Origin: JAPLDA01 sp043783155
GTDB lineage: Bacteria > Bacteroidota > Bacteroidia > AKYH767-A > 2013-40CM-41-45
DNA: 64,000 bases
Direction of reading: 5' to 3'
Assembly: GCA_043783155.1 (NCBI GenBank)
Contig: JAYVZS010000054.1
Span: forward strand, 87,828-151,827
In this document: piece by piece, positions 25,318 through 34,342 of the stretch
Numbering within the stretch: position 1 is the stretch's first letter
Layout: each line of letters begins with the position of its first letter
The notes under the pieces: model-generated
What the model was told of the DNA's origin: nothing
Database searches by the model: none
What the model saw: only the letters and a program-made list of their open reading frames with translations
Program-made: the position numbers and the translations under genes

Positions 25318-25860
25318 TTAAACCAAACTGATAAGCTCTTTTAATAACGGAAGTTGCAAATCTTTTTCCGATAATACAGGATTTTTTTCACCCCATTCGA
25401 TGTTTATTTCAGGATCATCGTAGCGAATTCCCCGCTCAGAATCTTTGCTGTACAGAGTGGTGCATTTATAAAGAAAGAGGGTGTTGTCTTCCAGCGTCAG
25501 AAATCCGTGAGCGAAGCCGGCAGGAATCCAGAGCATCTGCTGGTTTCTTTCATTCAACTCAATGGAAAAATATTTTCCGAATGTGGAAGATGATTTACGG
25601 ATGTCAACGCAAACATCGAGCACTCCACCATTCACGACCCTGATTAGTTTTCCCTGCTCGTAAGGACGAAGCTGAAAATGCAATCCTCTTAATACACCTT
25701 TGTTACTGAATGATTGATTGTCCTGCACAAACTCAACAGGAATTCCGTTTTTAATAAATTCCGCTTTGTTATAGGATTCAAAAAAATATCCGCGATGATC
25801 ACGAAAAATTTTCGGTTCAATAATGATTAATCCTTCGAATGGAGTAGTAATAAAATTCAT
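25318..25860 (-). CDS. rfbC: dTDP-4-dehydrorhamnose 3,5-epimerase
   Basis: The 180-residue cupin epimerises dTDP-4-keto-6-deoxyglucose at C3 and C5 on the way to dTDP-L-rhamnose. Diagnostic segments are GLIIIEPKIFRDHRGYFFESYN, FVQDNQSFSNKGVLRGLHFQ with the catalytic His, GVLDVCVDIRKSS, and WIPAGFAHGFLTLEDNT. Length and order are normal. The companion genes rfbA, rfbB and rfbD are not in this window, so they must lie elsewhere. It follows the Wzc-like gene by a 183 bp gap that contains a palindromic repeat element and may therefore have its own promoter. Confidence 0.95.
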   Translation of the reverse strand: MNFITTPFEGLIIIEPKIFRDHRGYFFESYNKAEFIKNGIPVEFVQDNQSFSNKGVLRGLHFQLRPYEQGKLIRVVNGGVLDVCVDIRKSSSTFGKYFSIELNERNQQMLWIPAGFAHGFLTLEDNTLFLYKCTTLYSKDSERGIRYDDPEINIEWGEKNPVLSEKDLQLPLLKELISLV

Positions 25861-25897
25861 GTCCGATTGCCTTAAAAAAATCCGGTTGGTATAGTGA

Positions 25898-26040
25898 GAG
25901 ACTGTTTAAATTATATTTCAAAAAGTTGTTATCGCACACACTTCGGCTCGGGATGATATCGTGCTCAGGTTAATGCTGAGCCAAGCAGAAGTCGAAGGGT
26001 TCGCTTGCGATATAATTTTTTCGGATAGAAACTTAAACAG
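25898..26040 (+). repeat. Palindromic MITE/REP-like element, copy A
   Basis: Outer arms GAGACTGTTTAAATTATA (25898-25915) and CTTAAACAG (26032-26040) are roughly inverted. The core has CTTCGGCTCGGGATG facing AGAAGTCGAAG with CTCAGG/GCTGAG inside. The same architecture recurs at 34179-34335 and 47884-48029. Confidence 0.65.
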
Positions 26041-26043
26041 CCA

Positions 26044-28455
26044 CTAAGAACTTTTGAAAATTGACAAAATCCTTTGCCAGCGTGTCATTTTAATTTTCGC
26101 CTCTTCATCATAATAACCGTAACCATAACCATATCCGTATCCATAGCCATAGCCGTAACCGTAGCCGTATTTGAAACGCGACATTTCCACTCCGTTTAGA
26201 ACGACCGATAATTTTTTCATTTTATTTTCGTCAATCAGCTTGTTCAGATTCTGAATGAACATTCGTTTTGAATATAGCGCACGCAAGATATAAACAGGAT
26301 AATCGGCGCTCTGAATAATCTTCACACCATCAGTTACAATTCCTACCGGCGGAGTATCAATAATGATAATGTCGTACAGGTTTTTCAGGTAGTCGATGAG
26401 TTCATTCATCTTCGGACTTAAAATTAACTCAGAAGGGTTCGGCGGAATAGGTCCGGCAGTGATGAAGTCAAGATTTTTCAAATTGCTTTTGTTGATGCAG
26501 GCATCAGGATGATCTTTACCAATGAGAATAGTACTCATTCCTCTGATATTTTCGACACTGAATCCAAGGTGAATTTTCGGTTTTCGCATGTCAAGGTCAA
26601 TGATGACGACACGTTTATCTGAAAAAGCAATAACACCGGCCAGATTAATGGCAACAAATGTTTTTCCTTCACCGGAAATTGTAGAGGTGATACCGATTAC
26701 TTTTGACCCGGGATCATTCGAAATAAATTGGAGGTTGGTACGGATCGAACGGAACGATTCTGAAATGGCTGACTTCGGATTTTTATCCACCAGCAACTGT
26801 GAAACCGGAATCGGACTTTTATATTTCGGAACAATACCAAGCAGCGCTGCATCCGTGTACTGATTAATTTCTTCGAGCGAAGTAATTTCATTGTACATCA
26901 GGTATTTCAGGAAGATGATAACTAAGCTGATGAAGAAGGCGATGGCAAGACTTCCGGCAAAAATCAGTTTTCGAACCGGTGAAATGGGGGTGAGGTTCGG
27001 ATAGGCTTTCTCAAGGATAATATTATTAGGAACTACACCGGCTTTGCTGATCGCGAATTCTACTTTCTTTTCCAGCAGCAGGGCGTAAAATTTTTGGTTG
27101 ATATCAAACACACGCTGAAGGCGATTTAACTGCGCTTCTTTACTGGGAAGTTCGCTGAACCTGGTTTCCAAATCTGAAATTCGCAGGTCAATATTGCTAA
27201 TTTTATTTTGCAACGCAAGCCGGGCATTGTTGATGCTTTGCAAAAGCAATTCACGCTGGCCCCTGATCTGGTTCTGGAGCGCCTTCACTCCCTGGTTTTC
27301 ATCAGTTGCCTGCAATTTCAGTTTCTGTTTTTCACTCTCAAGGTTTTGAATGCTGCTGATCACCGCTAAGATGGCAGGATCAGTATACGTGCCTGCCAAC
27401 ACAGCAATCAGACTGGTGTATTCAGTATTCAGTTTTAATTCTTTTTCAAGGTGATCCATAACAGCTTCTTCAAGCTGAACCAGCGAACGCTGATTGATAT
27501 AATCGTGGATCCGAGCAAGGTCTTCACTTGCATTGAGTGTCGGATTCAGGATTTTATTATCCTTCTTAAATGCTTCTAATGAAAATTCGGAATTCCGAAG
27601 TCCTGAATCTATTTTTGTGAGTGTTTCATCAATGAACTCAAGCGATTTGGTTTCTCGCTCCGACTTTCTCTCCTGGTCGTATGCGTTGAACTCGGTTACG
27701 ATGGCATTTACAAGGTCTGCCGATTTGTAGGTGTTATTGTCATTGTAAACGACCTGGATTGTTTGCGCTTGTTGATTTAAGAGAAAAACTTTGATGAGGC
27801 GTATGTACTGGTTCAGATTTGTTTCCGGATTATTGATTACAAAAAAGTAGGCCTGTTTCTTTATTGCATTTTGGTGCTCTACAATATTCTTGTAATTGAG
27901 GGTGGTCAACTTTAAACTGAATTCAGGAAGTTGAATCAATTCATTTGCCTTGAATACCCCGTGATTATTTTTTCCATTAAAAAAATAGGAGAGACCAATT
28001 CTGTTTTCAGATTCAAAATCAATGTAAATCGGAATATCCATTGCCGAAGTATCTTTCACATTCACATCAACGATAAACGGACTGCCTGTATAAAGTTCAT
28101 TAATTAAAACTGTTCCTTTGGAATAGTAGCTGATCTGTAACGGAAGTTTTGAAAGTGCCCGTGTGAGAATGACGCGCGAACGAATCAATTCAATATCTCC
28201 GGCAAGAGAGCTTGCAGACCCTGATTCAATCGCGCTGTTGCTGATATTCAGAATCGCCGTCGCATTGTTTACCACATCAATTTTGATGACCGACTGGCTC
28301 TGGTAAATATTGGGAGTATAGCGCAGGTAGAGATATGAAAAGGTGAGACCAAGCGCCATTAAAATAACCACGTAATAAAAATTATTTTTGGCGATGATGA
28401 TAAAGAGTTTCAGGTCGAACTCTTCATTAAAATTGGTTATCTTTTTTTTTGGCAT
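26044..28455 (-). CDS. Wzc-like polysaccharide co-polymerase / tyrosine autokinase
   Basis: This 803-residue inner-membrane protein has a Wzz domain with a first membrane helix near residue 25-45, a long periplasmic coiled-coil region (about 250-480) and a second helix near 500. A cytoplasmic BY-kinase domain follows, with Walker A STISGEGKT (about 596-604), Walker A' VVIIDLDMRKP and Walker B IIIIDTPPVG. The C terminus has nine Tyr-Gly dipeptides in a row (about 762-780) followed by YYDEE, which would be the autophosphorylated tyrosine cluster. Such proteins control chain length and export of capsular or exopolysaccharide together with a Wza porin, whose gene is 6 bp upstream. The Tyr tail is encoded by a hexamer tandem repeat, so its length could vary. 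Confidence 0.95.
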   Translation of the reverse strand: MPKKKITNFNEEFDLKLFIIIAKNNFYYVVILMALGLTFSYLYLRYTPNIYQSQSVIKIDVVNNATAILNISNSAIESGSASSLAGDIELIRSRVILTRALSKLPLQISYYSKGTVLINELYTGSPFIVDVNVKDTSAMDIPIYIDFESENRIGLSYFFNGKNNHGVFKANELIQLPEFSLKLTTLNYKNIVEHQNAIKKQAYFFVINNPETNLNQYIRLIKVFLLNQQAQTIQVVYNDNNTYKSADLVNAIVTEFNAYDQERKSERETKSLEFIDETLTKIDSGLRNSEFSLEAFKKDNKILNPTLNASEDLARIHDYINQRSLVQLEEAVMDHLEKELKLNTEYTSLIAVLAGTYTDPAILAVISSIQNLESEKQKLKLQATDENQGVKALQNQIRGQRELLLQSINNARLALQNKISNIDLRISDLETRFSELPSKEAQLNRLQRVFDINQKFYALLLEKKVEFAISKAGVVPNNIILEKAYPNLTPISPVRKLIFAGSLAIAFFISLVIIFLKYLMYNEITSLEEINQYTDAALLGIVPKYKSPIPVSQLLVDKNPKSAISESFRSIRTNLQFISNDPGSKVIGITSTISGEGKTFVAINLAGVIAFSDKRVVIIDLDMRKPKIHLGFSVENIRGMSTILIGKDHPDACINKSNLKNLDFITAGPIPPNPSELILSPKMNELIDYLKNLYDIIIIDTPPVGIVTDGVKIIQSADYPVYILRALYSKRMFIQNLNKLIDENKMKKLSVVLNGVEMSRFKYGYGYGYGYGYGYGYGYGYYDEEAKIKMTRWQRILSIFKSS
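26117..26170 (+). repeat. Hexanucleotide tandem repeat encoding (Tyr-Gly)9 in the Wzc-like kinase
   Basis: Nine degenerate units of CC(G/A)TA(A/T/G) run without interruption. On the coding strand they give Tyr-Gly dipeptides at the autophosphorylation tail. Expansion or contraction by one unit keeps the frame. Confidence 0.9.
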
Positions 28456-28461
28456 AATTTA

Positions 28462-29199
28462 TTATTTCTTTAATAAACTAATAACCAATAAAGCGGTGGT
28501 AAGGATTCCAACATAAGGCGTAATCTGAGCCAGCACTTTTGAAGAATAGTCAGGCGATGGTTCCACGTAAATAATATCTTTCGATTGAACGGCAAGGGTC
28601 GATTTTTTAATTCCTTCCATGGTAGAGAGATCAATAGCAAAAATTTGCGGATTTTTTAAATCGCCGCGTATTAGTTTTATTTTATAAGCTTTTCCCCTTG
28701 CATGAACTCCACCGGCAAGTGTAAGTGCTTCAAGCAATGTCGTGTTTTCATTTTGAAGATTGACGACTGTTCCGGTTCCGCCATCTCCTTGAAAAACTAA
28801 TACCTGGCGATTTAGGACACGGAGTACGACAAATGGTGAAATGTAGTACAGGGAATATCGTTGCTCCAGCATTTTTTCAATATCATGGATAGTCATTCCC
28901 GCTACTTTCACTCTTCCGATAAGAGGTAATTTTGTATAACCGTCAAATTCTACAAGGAAGTAGTTGATTTGAGAAATATTGGAAACGCTTTGATTAAGAT
29001 CGACGAGCTTAAAGGCATCATTGGTAAAAATTCTCATGTCAAGGTGATCGAATGGAGCGATCAGGTATTCAGTTGCCTGGTTACTAACGGAATCAGTTGC
29101 AAATACGTAACTGTTACCTGTTTTAAACATCAGGCTTGGATTAATGGTTCGGCAGGAAAAAAACGGAATAATAAAAAACAGAAGAAACAGTTTTCGCAT
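28462..29199 (-). CDS. Polysaccharide export lipoprotein (Wza-like)
   Basis: The protein (245 residues from this start) has a lipoprotein signal with MRKLFLLFFIIPFFSC, Cys at residue 16. A poly_export domain (DHLDMRIFTNDAFK, LVEFDGYTKLPLIGRVKVAGMT) and a SLBB-like segment (FQGDGGTGTVVNLQNENTTLLEALTLAGG in part) follow, then a C-terminal hydrophobic helix (ILTTALLVISLL). It should form the outer-membrane channel through which the glycan leaves, pairing with the Wzc-like kinase gene 6 bp downstream. The open frame extends 42 codons further upstream to 29325. I prefer 29199 because only that start gives a proper lipobox; the upstream part is a poorly structured basic and hydrophobic stretch. Confidence 0.9.
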   Translation of the reverse strand: MRKLFLLFFIIPFFSCRTINPSLMFKTGNSYVFATDSVSNQATEYLIAPFDHLDMRIFTNDAFKLVDLNQSVSNISQINYFLVEFDGYTKLPLIGRVKVAGMTIHDIEKMLEQRYSLYYISPFVVLRVLNRQVLVFQGDGGTGTVVNLQNENTTLLEALTLAGGVHARGKAYKIKLIRGDLKNPQIFAIDLSTMEGIKKSTLAVQSKDIIYVEPSPDYSSKVLAQITPYVGILTTALLVISLLKK

Positions 29200-29334
29200 A
29201 TTTTCTTTTAGCAAGGCGAACAAAAATAAAACAATAATACGAAGGAAAATAATATATTTTCGGTGAAATAAGAAGAAAAAAGGAAAATTACCTGATTTGT
29301 ACAGACGCAATATATTTCGTCTCAACTATCCCGA

Positions 29335-30000
29335 TCACAATTTTATTTTCACAAACCAATCCCGTTCGCAATCCTGAATCTCAAACTGCTTAAAACCGGC
29401 TTGCTTCATTAAACCTGTCACATCATTTTTAGAATATAAATAAAGCGGGCAATGCCTTAGTTTGTATCTCACTTTACGTTGCATGGCTAAAAGGCCGCCG
29501 CTTTTGGGAAAGCTGGCGTAAATTTCTTTGCTGATTTCTTTCTTTAGCTTTAAGAGAATATCTACGGGGTTTTTGATGTAATCGAAAAAACCCATCAGAC
29601 AGGCAGCATCAAATTTATTTTCAAAAGGATGGGCTAAGTAATCCGCTTTAATAAAATTTTTCTCCCCTTTTACCTGGAGCGTGTTGATGTTTCGTTGAGC
29701 AATCTTCAACATCTCTTCCGATAAATCGAGGCCAGTTACTTTTTTATGTTGCCGGAGAAACTCCAAACAGTAATGTCCTGGCCCACAACCGATGTCGATG
29801 ATGGAAACAATGGATGGCTCTGCAGTGTATTTCAGTGTTTTCTGAAACCGCATGAACATGGTGCGTCTGAAAAGATTGTCGACTAATTTTTGGAATCCGC
29901 TTCTCTTTTCAGAATGACCGTAAATGCTATCGAAGCCGCTTGCATATCCCTCAAAAAAAGTTGCGACCTGGTTAGTTTCGGTATGATTGTGTTGGCTCAT
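29335..30000 (-). CDS. Class I SAM-dependent methyltransferase
   Basis: About 221 residues from the ATG at 30000 (MSQHNHTETNQVATFFEGYA). Motif I IIDIGCGPGHYCLEFL binds S-adenosylmethionine, followed by VTGLDLSEEMLKIA (acidic loop) and DAACLMGFFDYIKNP (post-II motif). The fold is clear but the acceptor is not. Position between the deacetylase gene and the export genes suggests a sugar or lipid-linked intermediate. An in-frame ATG at 30045 would overlap the deacetylase gene by 34 bp; the 30000 start leaves an 11 bp gap and begins at the conserved part, so I chose it. Confidence 0.85.
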   Translation of the reverse strand: MSQHNHTETNQVATFFEGYASGFDSIYGHSEKRSGFQKLVDNLFRRTMFMRFQKTLKYTAEPSIVSIIDIGCGPGHYCLEFLRQHKKVTGLDLSEEMLKIAQRNINTLQVKGEKNFIKADYLAHPFENKFDAACLMGFFDYIKNPVDILLKLKKEISKEIYASFPKSGGLLAMQRKVRYKLRHCPLYLYSKNDVTGLMKQAGFKQFEIQDCERDWFVKIKL

Positions 30001-30011
30001 TAAATTGAAAT

Positions 30012-30812
30012 TTATTTTTTGTTGATTAAATCGATCAGCGGACAAAATTGAAAATCCTGAAGCAACAAATCAAGTTTTTGTTCTGTTTTATTCAGGTTCC
30101 AATAATGAGGAATTTTTCTTCGCGAAGATAAGAAAGAGAGGTAAGGGTGATGCTCATCCAGTTCCCACGGATGAATGTAAAATATTCCCGGGCTGTTTTT
30201 ATTGATAGTTTTCAGTTTGGCTGAAAATAATTTGTATGGCAGGATACGAAAGTAAGCTCCCCCAAGTCCAATATCGAAATTCAACAACTTGAACGTTGAG
30301 ACCGGCGCTTCCCATAAACCTGAATCCATTTTGTGAATGTCTTTCCGGTAGCCAACAACGCCCGTTCGTTTGCTATCGCCGGGATAAATACTGGCATCGT
30401 AAAGGAAATTATTGTTTTTCAAAATATCCAATGCCCACCACGATCTTTTATCAATGGAAAAATAAGGCGCCCGGAATCCGGAATAATTTTTTCCAAATGG
30501 TGTCAACAAGCCAATACAATCATGGATTTCTTTTTCAAAATTTTTTTCATTGAGATAAAATAATTCAGTGTGAGAGTAGGAGTGACAGCCAATTTCATGT
30601 CCTTCTTCAATTAGTTCTTTGATGATGTCCGGGAATTCTTCAATCACTTTTCCCAACACAAAAAAAGTAGCTTTCACATTATACTTTCGGAGCAGACTCA
30701 TAATACGCGTGTAACCGATCATCAATCGTTTTTCATATTGATTCCATTCGGCGACCGGGATTCCGACTCCGTGGTACCAATCTTCCAGGTCAACTGTGAA
30801 TGCATTCATCAT
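30012..30812 (-). CDS. Polysaccharide deacetylase (NodB/CE4 fold, XrtA-cluster type)
   Basis: This 266-residue protein has the CE4 motifs: FTVDLEDWYHG (Asp8 metal/catalytic region), EIGCHSYSHTELFYL (His ligands in HSxxH), FRAPYFSIDKRSWW and a late DIGLGGAYFRILPY plus FYIHPWELD. The subgroup with DLEDWYHG and HPWE(L/I)D is typical of deacetylases in exopolysaccharide and exosortase-type clusters. It should remove N- or O-acetyl groups from the growing glycan or a lipid-linked intermediate. It starts 3 bp after the glycosyltransferase stop, indicating an operon. No signal peptide is seen, so it may act in the cytoplasm or be membrane-associated through partners. Confidence 0.9.
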   Translation of the reverse strand: MMNAFTVDLEDWYHGVGIPVAEWNQYEKRLMIGYTRIMSLLRKYNVKATFFVLGKVIEEFPDIIKELIEEGHEIGCHSYSHTELFYLNEKNFEKEIHDCIGLLTPFGKNYSGFRAPYFSIDKRSWWALDILKNNNFLYDASIYPGDSKRTGVVGYRKDIHKMDSGLWEAPVSTFKLLNFDIGLGGAYFRILPYKLFSAKLKTINKNSPGIFYIHPWELDEHHPYLSFLSSRRKIPHYWNLNKTEQKLDLLLQDFQFCPLIDLINKK

Positions 30813-30815
30813 AGG

Positions 30816-31982
30816 TTAGAATGAATCAGAAGTTGATTGGTTATACACATCTCTCAATTGCTGAATCATAAGTTTTGAATCCCAGTCTTTTTTAACATGT
30901 TCGAATGCCCGTTCTCCGAATAGTTTTCTTTTTTCTTTGTAACGGATCAGGTCATTGATTTTCTCTGTCAATGCGTGTACATCATTTGGTGGAACAAGAT
31001 ACCCGCTTTCGTTGTTCGTAATCACTTCTCCGATTCCTTCCACAGTAAAAGCAACGGTAGGAACTTTCATCAGCGATGCTTCCACGGCAACTCTTGGCAA
31101 ACCTTCGCGCAGAGAGGTAAGCACATGAATGTCTGCGATCGATAAAAGTGTTCCGATCCGGTCACTGAATCCATAGAAGATAACATCATCCACCATCTTT
31201 AAATCTTTCACCAATCGTTTGCATTCGTCTGTCAATTCACCTTCTCCAACTAAAATTAATTTCAAATGTGAATTCGTTTTCTTTAATGCAGCGAAACTTT
31301 GTATCGTAAACCGCTGTGCTTTTGAAAAGGAAAAACGTCCGATGTTAATCAGTATGATATCCTCCTGATGAATGTTTAAAGAAGCTTTCAGTGTTTCTTT
31401 CCCTGATTCTGCTGATTGATCTTCTTTCATAAATTTATCAATGTCAATCCCGCTGTGGATGACTTTGAAAGGAATTTTCAAACCGATGTTTTGCCGGTGG
31501 TAATGGCTGATCACATCTTTACTTACGCCTATGATGAGATCACTTACACCCACCGTCCATCGTTCAGTGAGAATGTAAAATTTTCGTTTCAGATAACTCA
31601 TCGGATCGTTGAAGGTGACGCCATGCAAACCATAAATGATGTACCTGCATCCTGCTATGTAGGCGGCAAGACGCGATAGTAAACTTGCTTTCGCTTCATG
31701 CGTGTGCACAATGTCATATTTCTCTTTCCTGATAAGGCGGATGAAAAAAAATAATGCCTTCAGGTCGTTGAAAAAATTGAGCGGCCTAACAAGATATTTA
31801 CACTCGATAAATTTTAGTCCTTCAATTTCAACAAAGGGGTTGTGATAGACTTCATTTCCAACAGCAAGGTGAAACTCGAATTCATCTTTCAATCCATCAA
31901 TGGTGAGAAAGACGTTGTTGTCGACGCCTCCGCCTTTGGCAAGCCATGTCATGGTGTGTAAGATTTTCGGTTTCTTATTCAT
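30816..31982 (-). CDS. Glycosyltransferase family 4 (GT-B fold)
   Basis: The 388-residue enzyme begins with the N-terminal acceptor domain (ILHTMTWLAKGGGVDNNVF, DIVHTHEAKASLLSRLAAY) and ends with the donor-binding domain. The latter contains VIHSGIDIDKF, INIGRFSFSKAQ, LILVGEGELTDE and the E-x7-E motif REGLPRVAVEASLMKVPTV. It transfers a sugar from a nucleotide donor with retention of configuration onto a lipid-linked acceptor at the cytoplasmic membrane face. Which sugar cannot be told. It lies between asnB (138 bp gap with simple repeat DNA) and the deacetylase gene. Confidence 0.93.
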   Translation of the reverse strand: MNKKPKILHTMTWLAKGGGVDNNVFLTIDGLKDEFEFHLAVGNEVYHNPFVEIEGLKFIECKYLVRPLNFFNDLKALFFFIRLIRKEKYDIVHTHEAKASLLSRLAAYIAGCRYIIYGLHGVTFNDPMSYLKRKFYILTERWTVGVSDLIIGVSKDVISHYHRQNIGLKIPFKVIHSGIDIDKFMKEDQSAESGKETLKASLNIHQEDIILINIGRFSFSKAQRFTIQSFAALKKTNSHLKLILVGEGELTDECKRLVKDLKMVDDVIFYGFSDRIGTLLSIADIHVLTSLREGLPRVAVEASLMKVPTVAFTVEGIGEVITNNESGYLVPPNDVHALTEKINDLIRYKEKRKLFGERAFEHVKKDWDSKLMIQQLRDVYNQSTSDSF

Positions 31983-32120
31983 CGAAAGGGAAGATGTAAA
32001 AATAGAGAAAAAAAGTGTTTAAGTATTGAAGTGTTTGAGTGTTTATGTGATTAAGTATTTATGAATTGAAATGTTGAAGGAAGAAAAAAGATGTACCGGC
32101 ATTTACCCATCTGCACATTT

Positions 32121-34097
32121 TCAAATTTTCAAATTGCGTTTCCACCAATATTGAAAAACAAGCAAAGCCCATACCTGCTCAACTGCTTCGCCGGGACTGC
32201 CGCTGAAAAGTTTTTTCTTCAACAGACGAATGGCTTCAGGGTCGAAAATGTTTTGTTCACGGATTATTTTTTCAGAAAGGAGATCATCCGCAATCAATGA
32301 TTTCAATTCATGGTTGAACCAGTTTAAAAGCGGCACATCAAATCCTTGTTTTCTTCGTGTGTAAAGTTCTTCCGGCAGAAGTTTCCGAAAGGCATCACGC
32401 ACAATTTTTTTTCTTCCATCATCATCAATTTTTGAACTGACCGGCAACGAAAAAGCGAAGTTGACAACTTCATAGTCAAGAAAAGGTGTTCTTACTTCCA
32501 GCGAATTTGCCATCGACATCAGGTCTACTTTCGGCAGCATCGCATAAGGGAGAGGAAGATGCATATCAGAATAGAGAACATCATTCATGTCTCCGTCCTC
32601 CTTGATGTATTTCAAAATATTTTCTTTTCTTCGCAAATATTCAGCAAGACTTTGCGTCTGCGCGGTAACTTTCTTCAGTAAGAGATTTTCAACTTCTGAT
32701 TCGCCTTCAAAGCCGGCCCATCGCCAGTATCTTTCTTTCGCAGACATGTTCATTCCGTCAGAAAATTTATTGAGTTGACGGAACTTATTTCCGACTTTCG
32801 AATCGCGCGATTGCGGAAGGATTTTCCAAAGGGGGCCGAGTAACCTTACCGCTTTTGCTGCCGCATCTTTTTTCCGGATCTTCCATTCAGCTGCATGTTT
32901 GTTATAGCCGCCGAACAACTCATCAGCACCATCTCCTGAAAGTGCGACGGTTACATGTTTACGCGTGTGCATACTGAGTATGTAAACAGCCAGCGAGGAG
33001 GAATCAGCGAACGGCTCGTCAATGTAATCAAGCACTTTATACAGGTTGTCGAACAGATCATCGTTGGTAAGACTAAAAATCGTGTGGTTGGTTTTGCATT
33101 TTTCAGCGACTAAATTTGCATAGCGTGTTTCATCAAACATCGGTTCATCGCGAAAGCCAATCGAAAATGTATGGAGGTGTTGAGTATGATGTGAAGCCAA
33201 AGCAACAATCACGGATGAATCAATTCCACCGCTGAGAAAAGCACCAAGCGGTACATCAGAAATCAATCTTCGCTGAACCGAATTGTCGAGCAACCTAAAT
33301 AATTCCTTTTGCTGCTCATCATAACTGAGACTTGATTTCGAAACCGATAATGGAATCTCGTAATATTTTTTTCTTTGAACCCGCGATTGCCAACTGCCAG
33401 CTGCGAACTGCGAACTGCTGACGGCGATCTGCCGACTGTCCACTGCAGACTGCCGACCTTTCACATCGACCTTTAAGTAACTCCCCGGCTCAACTTTTCT
33501 CACTCCTTTAAAAACTGTTTCCGGTCCTGGAATATAATTGAGTTGTAGATAGGTGAACAACGATACAACATCTAACTCTTTTGGAATACCCATGGCCATG
33601 AGTGCTTTCATCTCCGAAGCGAACATGAACGAATCATCGTCGGAATAAACGAGAAGCGGTTTAACACCAAATCTGTCGCGTGCGATAAAAAGTGTTTCTT
33701 CTTCATTGTCATAAATAGCAAATGAAAAGAAACCGTTTACACGTTTCAGGCATTCTTCTTTTTCAAGGATGTATAAATAAAGAAGTACTTCCGTGTCGCT
33801 TTCGGATTTCAAATGAATTCCATTCTGTTCAAGAAAAGGTTTGTGTTCTTTGAAATTGAAGAATTCGCCGTTGAAAATAATCGTGTAGCGTGCGCTGATG
33901 TCCGTCATCGGCTGCGATGCTGCAGAAGATGTATCAATGATGGAGAGTCTTGTGTGTGCCAGCACAACGTTGCCATCTATAAAAGTTCCGTTTGAATCGG
34001 GACCTCTTTTATCAAGACACTTCACGGCATTCCCGATTTTTGAGAACGCTGTTTTTCCTTTTTCATTGAATGCAACAATACCGGCAATTCCGCACAT
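32121..34097 (-). CDS. asnB: Asparagine synthetase, glutamine-hydrolysing
   Basis: This 658-residue protein has an N-terminal Ntn amidotransferase domain (Cys2 in MCGIAGIV, RGPDSNGT, AHTRLSIID, YTIIFNGEFFN, SESDTEVLL). The C-terminal synthetase domain contains the PP-loop FLSGGIDSSVIVALA and ALSGDGADELFGGYNKH. It makes asparagine, or amidates a carboxyl sugar when found in polysaccharide clusters, as here. The linker between the domains (about residues 215-238) is not protein-like: it is read from ten heptamer repeats at 33386-33455 (SAVDSRQIAVSSSQFAAGSW). Start at the MCGI methionine is obligatory for the Ntn mechanism. It is the first gene of the minus-strand polysaccharide run. Confidence 0.94.
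   Translation of the reverse strand: MCGIAGIVAFNEKGKTAFSKIGNAVKCLDKRGPDSNGTFIDGNVVLAHTRLSIIDTSSAASQPMTDISARYTIIFNGEFFNFKEHKPFLEQNGIHLKSESDTEVLLYLYILEKEECLKRVNGFFSFAIYDNEEETLFIARDRFGVKPLLVYSDDDSFMFASEMKALMAMGIPKELDVVSLFTYLQLNYIPGPETVFKGVRKVEPGSYLKVDVKGRQSAVDSRQIAVSSSQFAAGSWQSRVQRKKYYEIPLSVSKSSLSYDEQQKELFRLLDNSVQRRLISDVPLGAFLSGGIDSSVIVALASHHTQHLHTFSIGFRDEPMFDETRYANLVAEKCKTNHTIFSLTNDDLFDNLYKVLDYIDEPFADSSSLAVYILSMHTRKHVTVALSGDGADELFGGYNKHAAEWKIRKKDAAAKAVRLLGPLWKILPQSRDSKVGNKFRQLNKFSDGMNMSAKERYWRWAGFEGESEVENLLLKKVTAQTQSLAEYLRRKENILKYIKEDGDMNDVLYSDMHLPLPYAMLPKVDLMSMANSLEVRTPFLDYEVVNFAFSLPVSSKIDDDGRKKIVRDAFRKLLPEELYTRRKQGFDVPLLNWFNHELKSLIADDLLSEKIIREQNIFDPEAIRLLKKKLFSGSPGEAVEQVWALLVFQYWWKRNLKI
33386..33455 (+). 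repeat. Ten-unit heptamer repeat (ACTGCCA-like) inside asnB
   Basis: Ten consecutive 7 bp units with consensus ACTGCCA/ACTGCGA fill 70 bp. Because seven is not a multiple of three, successive units are read in all three frames, giving the low-complexity Ser/Gln/Ala linker. Related units recur in the intergenic stretch near 57430-57530. Confidence 0.85.
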
Positions 34098-34178
34098 GTC
34101 TGGCTGTCTTCTTTTTAGACGCAGGCAAATGTCAGAAAATTAAAAGTGATCACCATGTACTTTTTTTGTGCTCGTATA

Positions 34179-34335
34179 AACTGCTTTAATTTATATCAAT
34201 AAAAACACAATTGCTTACGCGCATTTCGGCTTCGCTCTGTGCTTCGGCTCAGTTCGACATCATGCGCGGGGTCATGCTGAACGGAGTCGAAGCATGTTCG
34301 ATATCAAATATTTGAAATGAAAATTAAACGTCTCA
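34179..34335 (+). repeat. Palindromic MITE/REP-like element, copy B
   Basis: Core arms TGCTTCGGCTCAGTTCGACAT (34240-34260, 21 positions; here only cited as a unit) and its near-inverse at 34273-34294 flank CATGCGCGGG. Outer ends ACTGCTTTAATTTATATC and AAAATTAAACGTCTC correspond to the outer arms of copies A and C. Confidence 0.65.
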
Positions 34336-34342
34336 TACTTTT

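Noticed and set aside
26117..26170. Regular hexamer repeat as CRISPR-like array
   Set aside because: Units are directly adjacent, have no spacers and encode a Tyr-Gly tail; no cas genes are present in the window.
33386..33455. Heptamer array as CRISPR or operator cluster
   Set aside because: The units are 7 bp without spacers and lie inside a coding region; simple-repeat slippage explains them.
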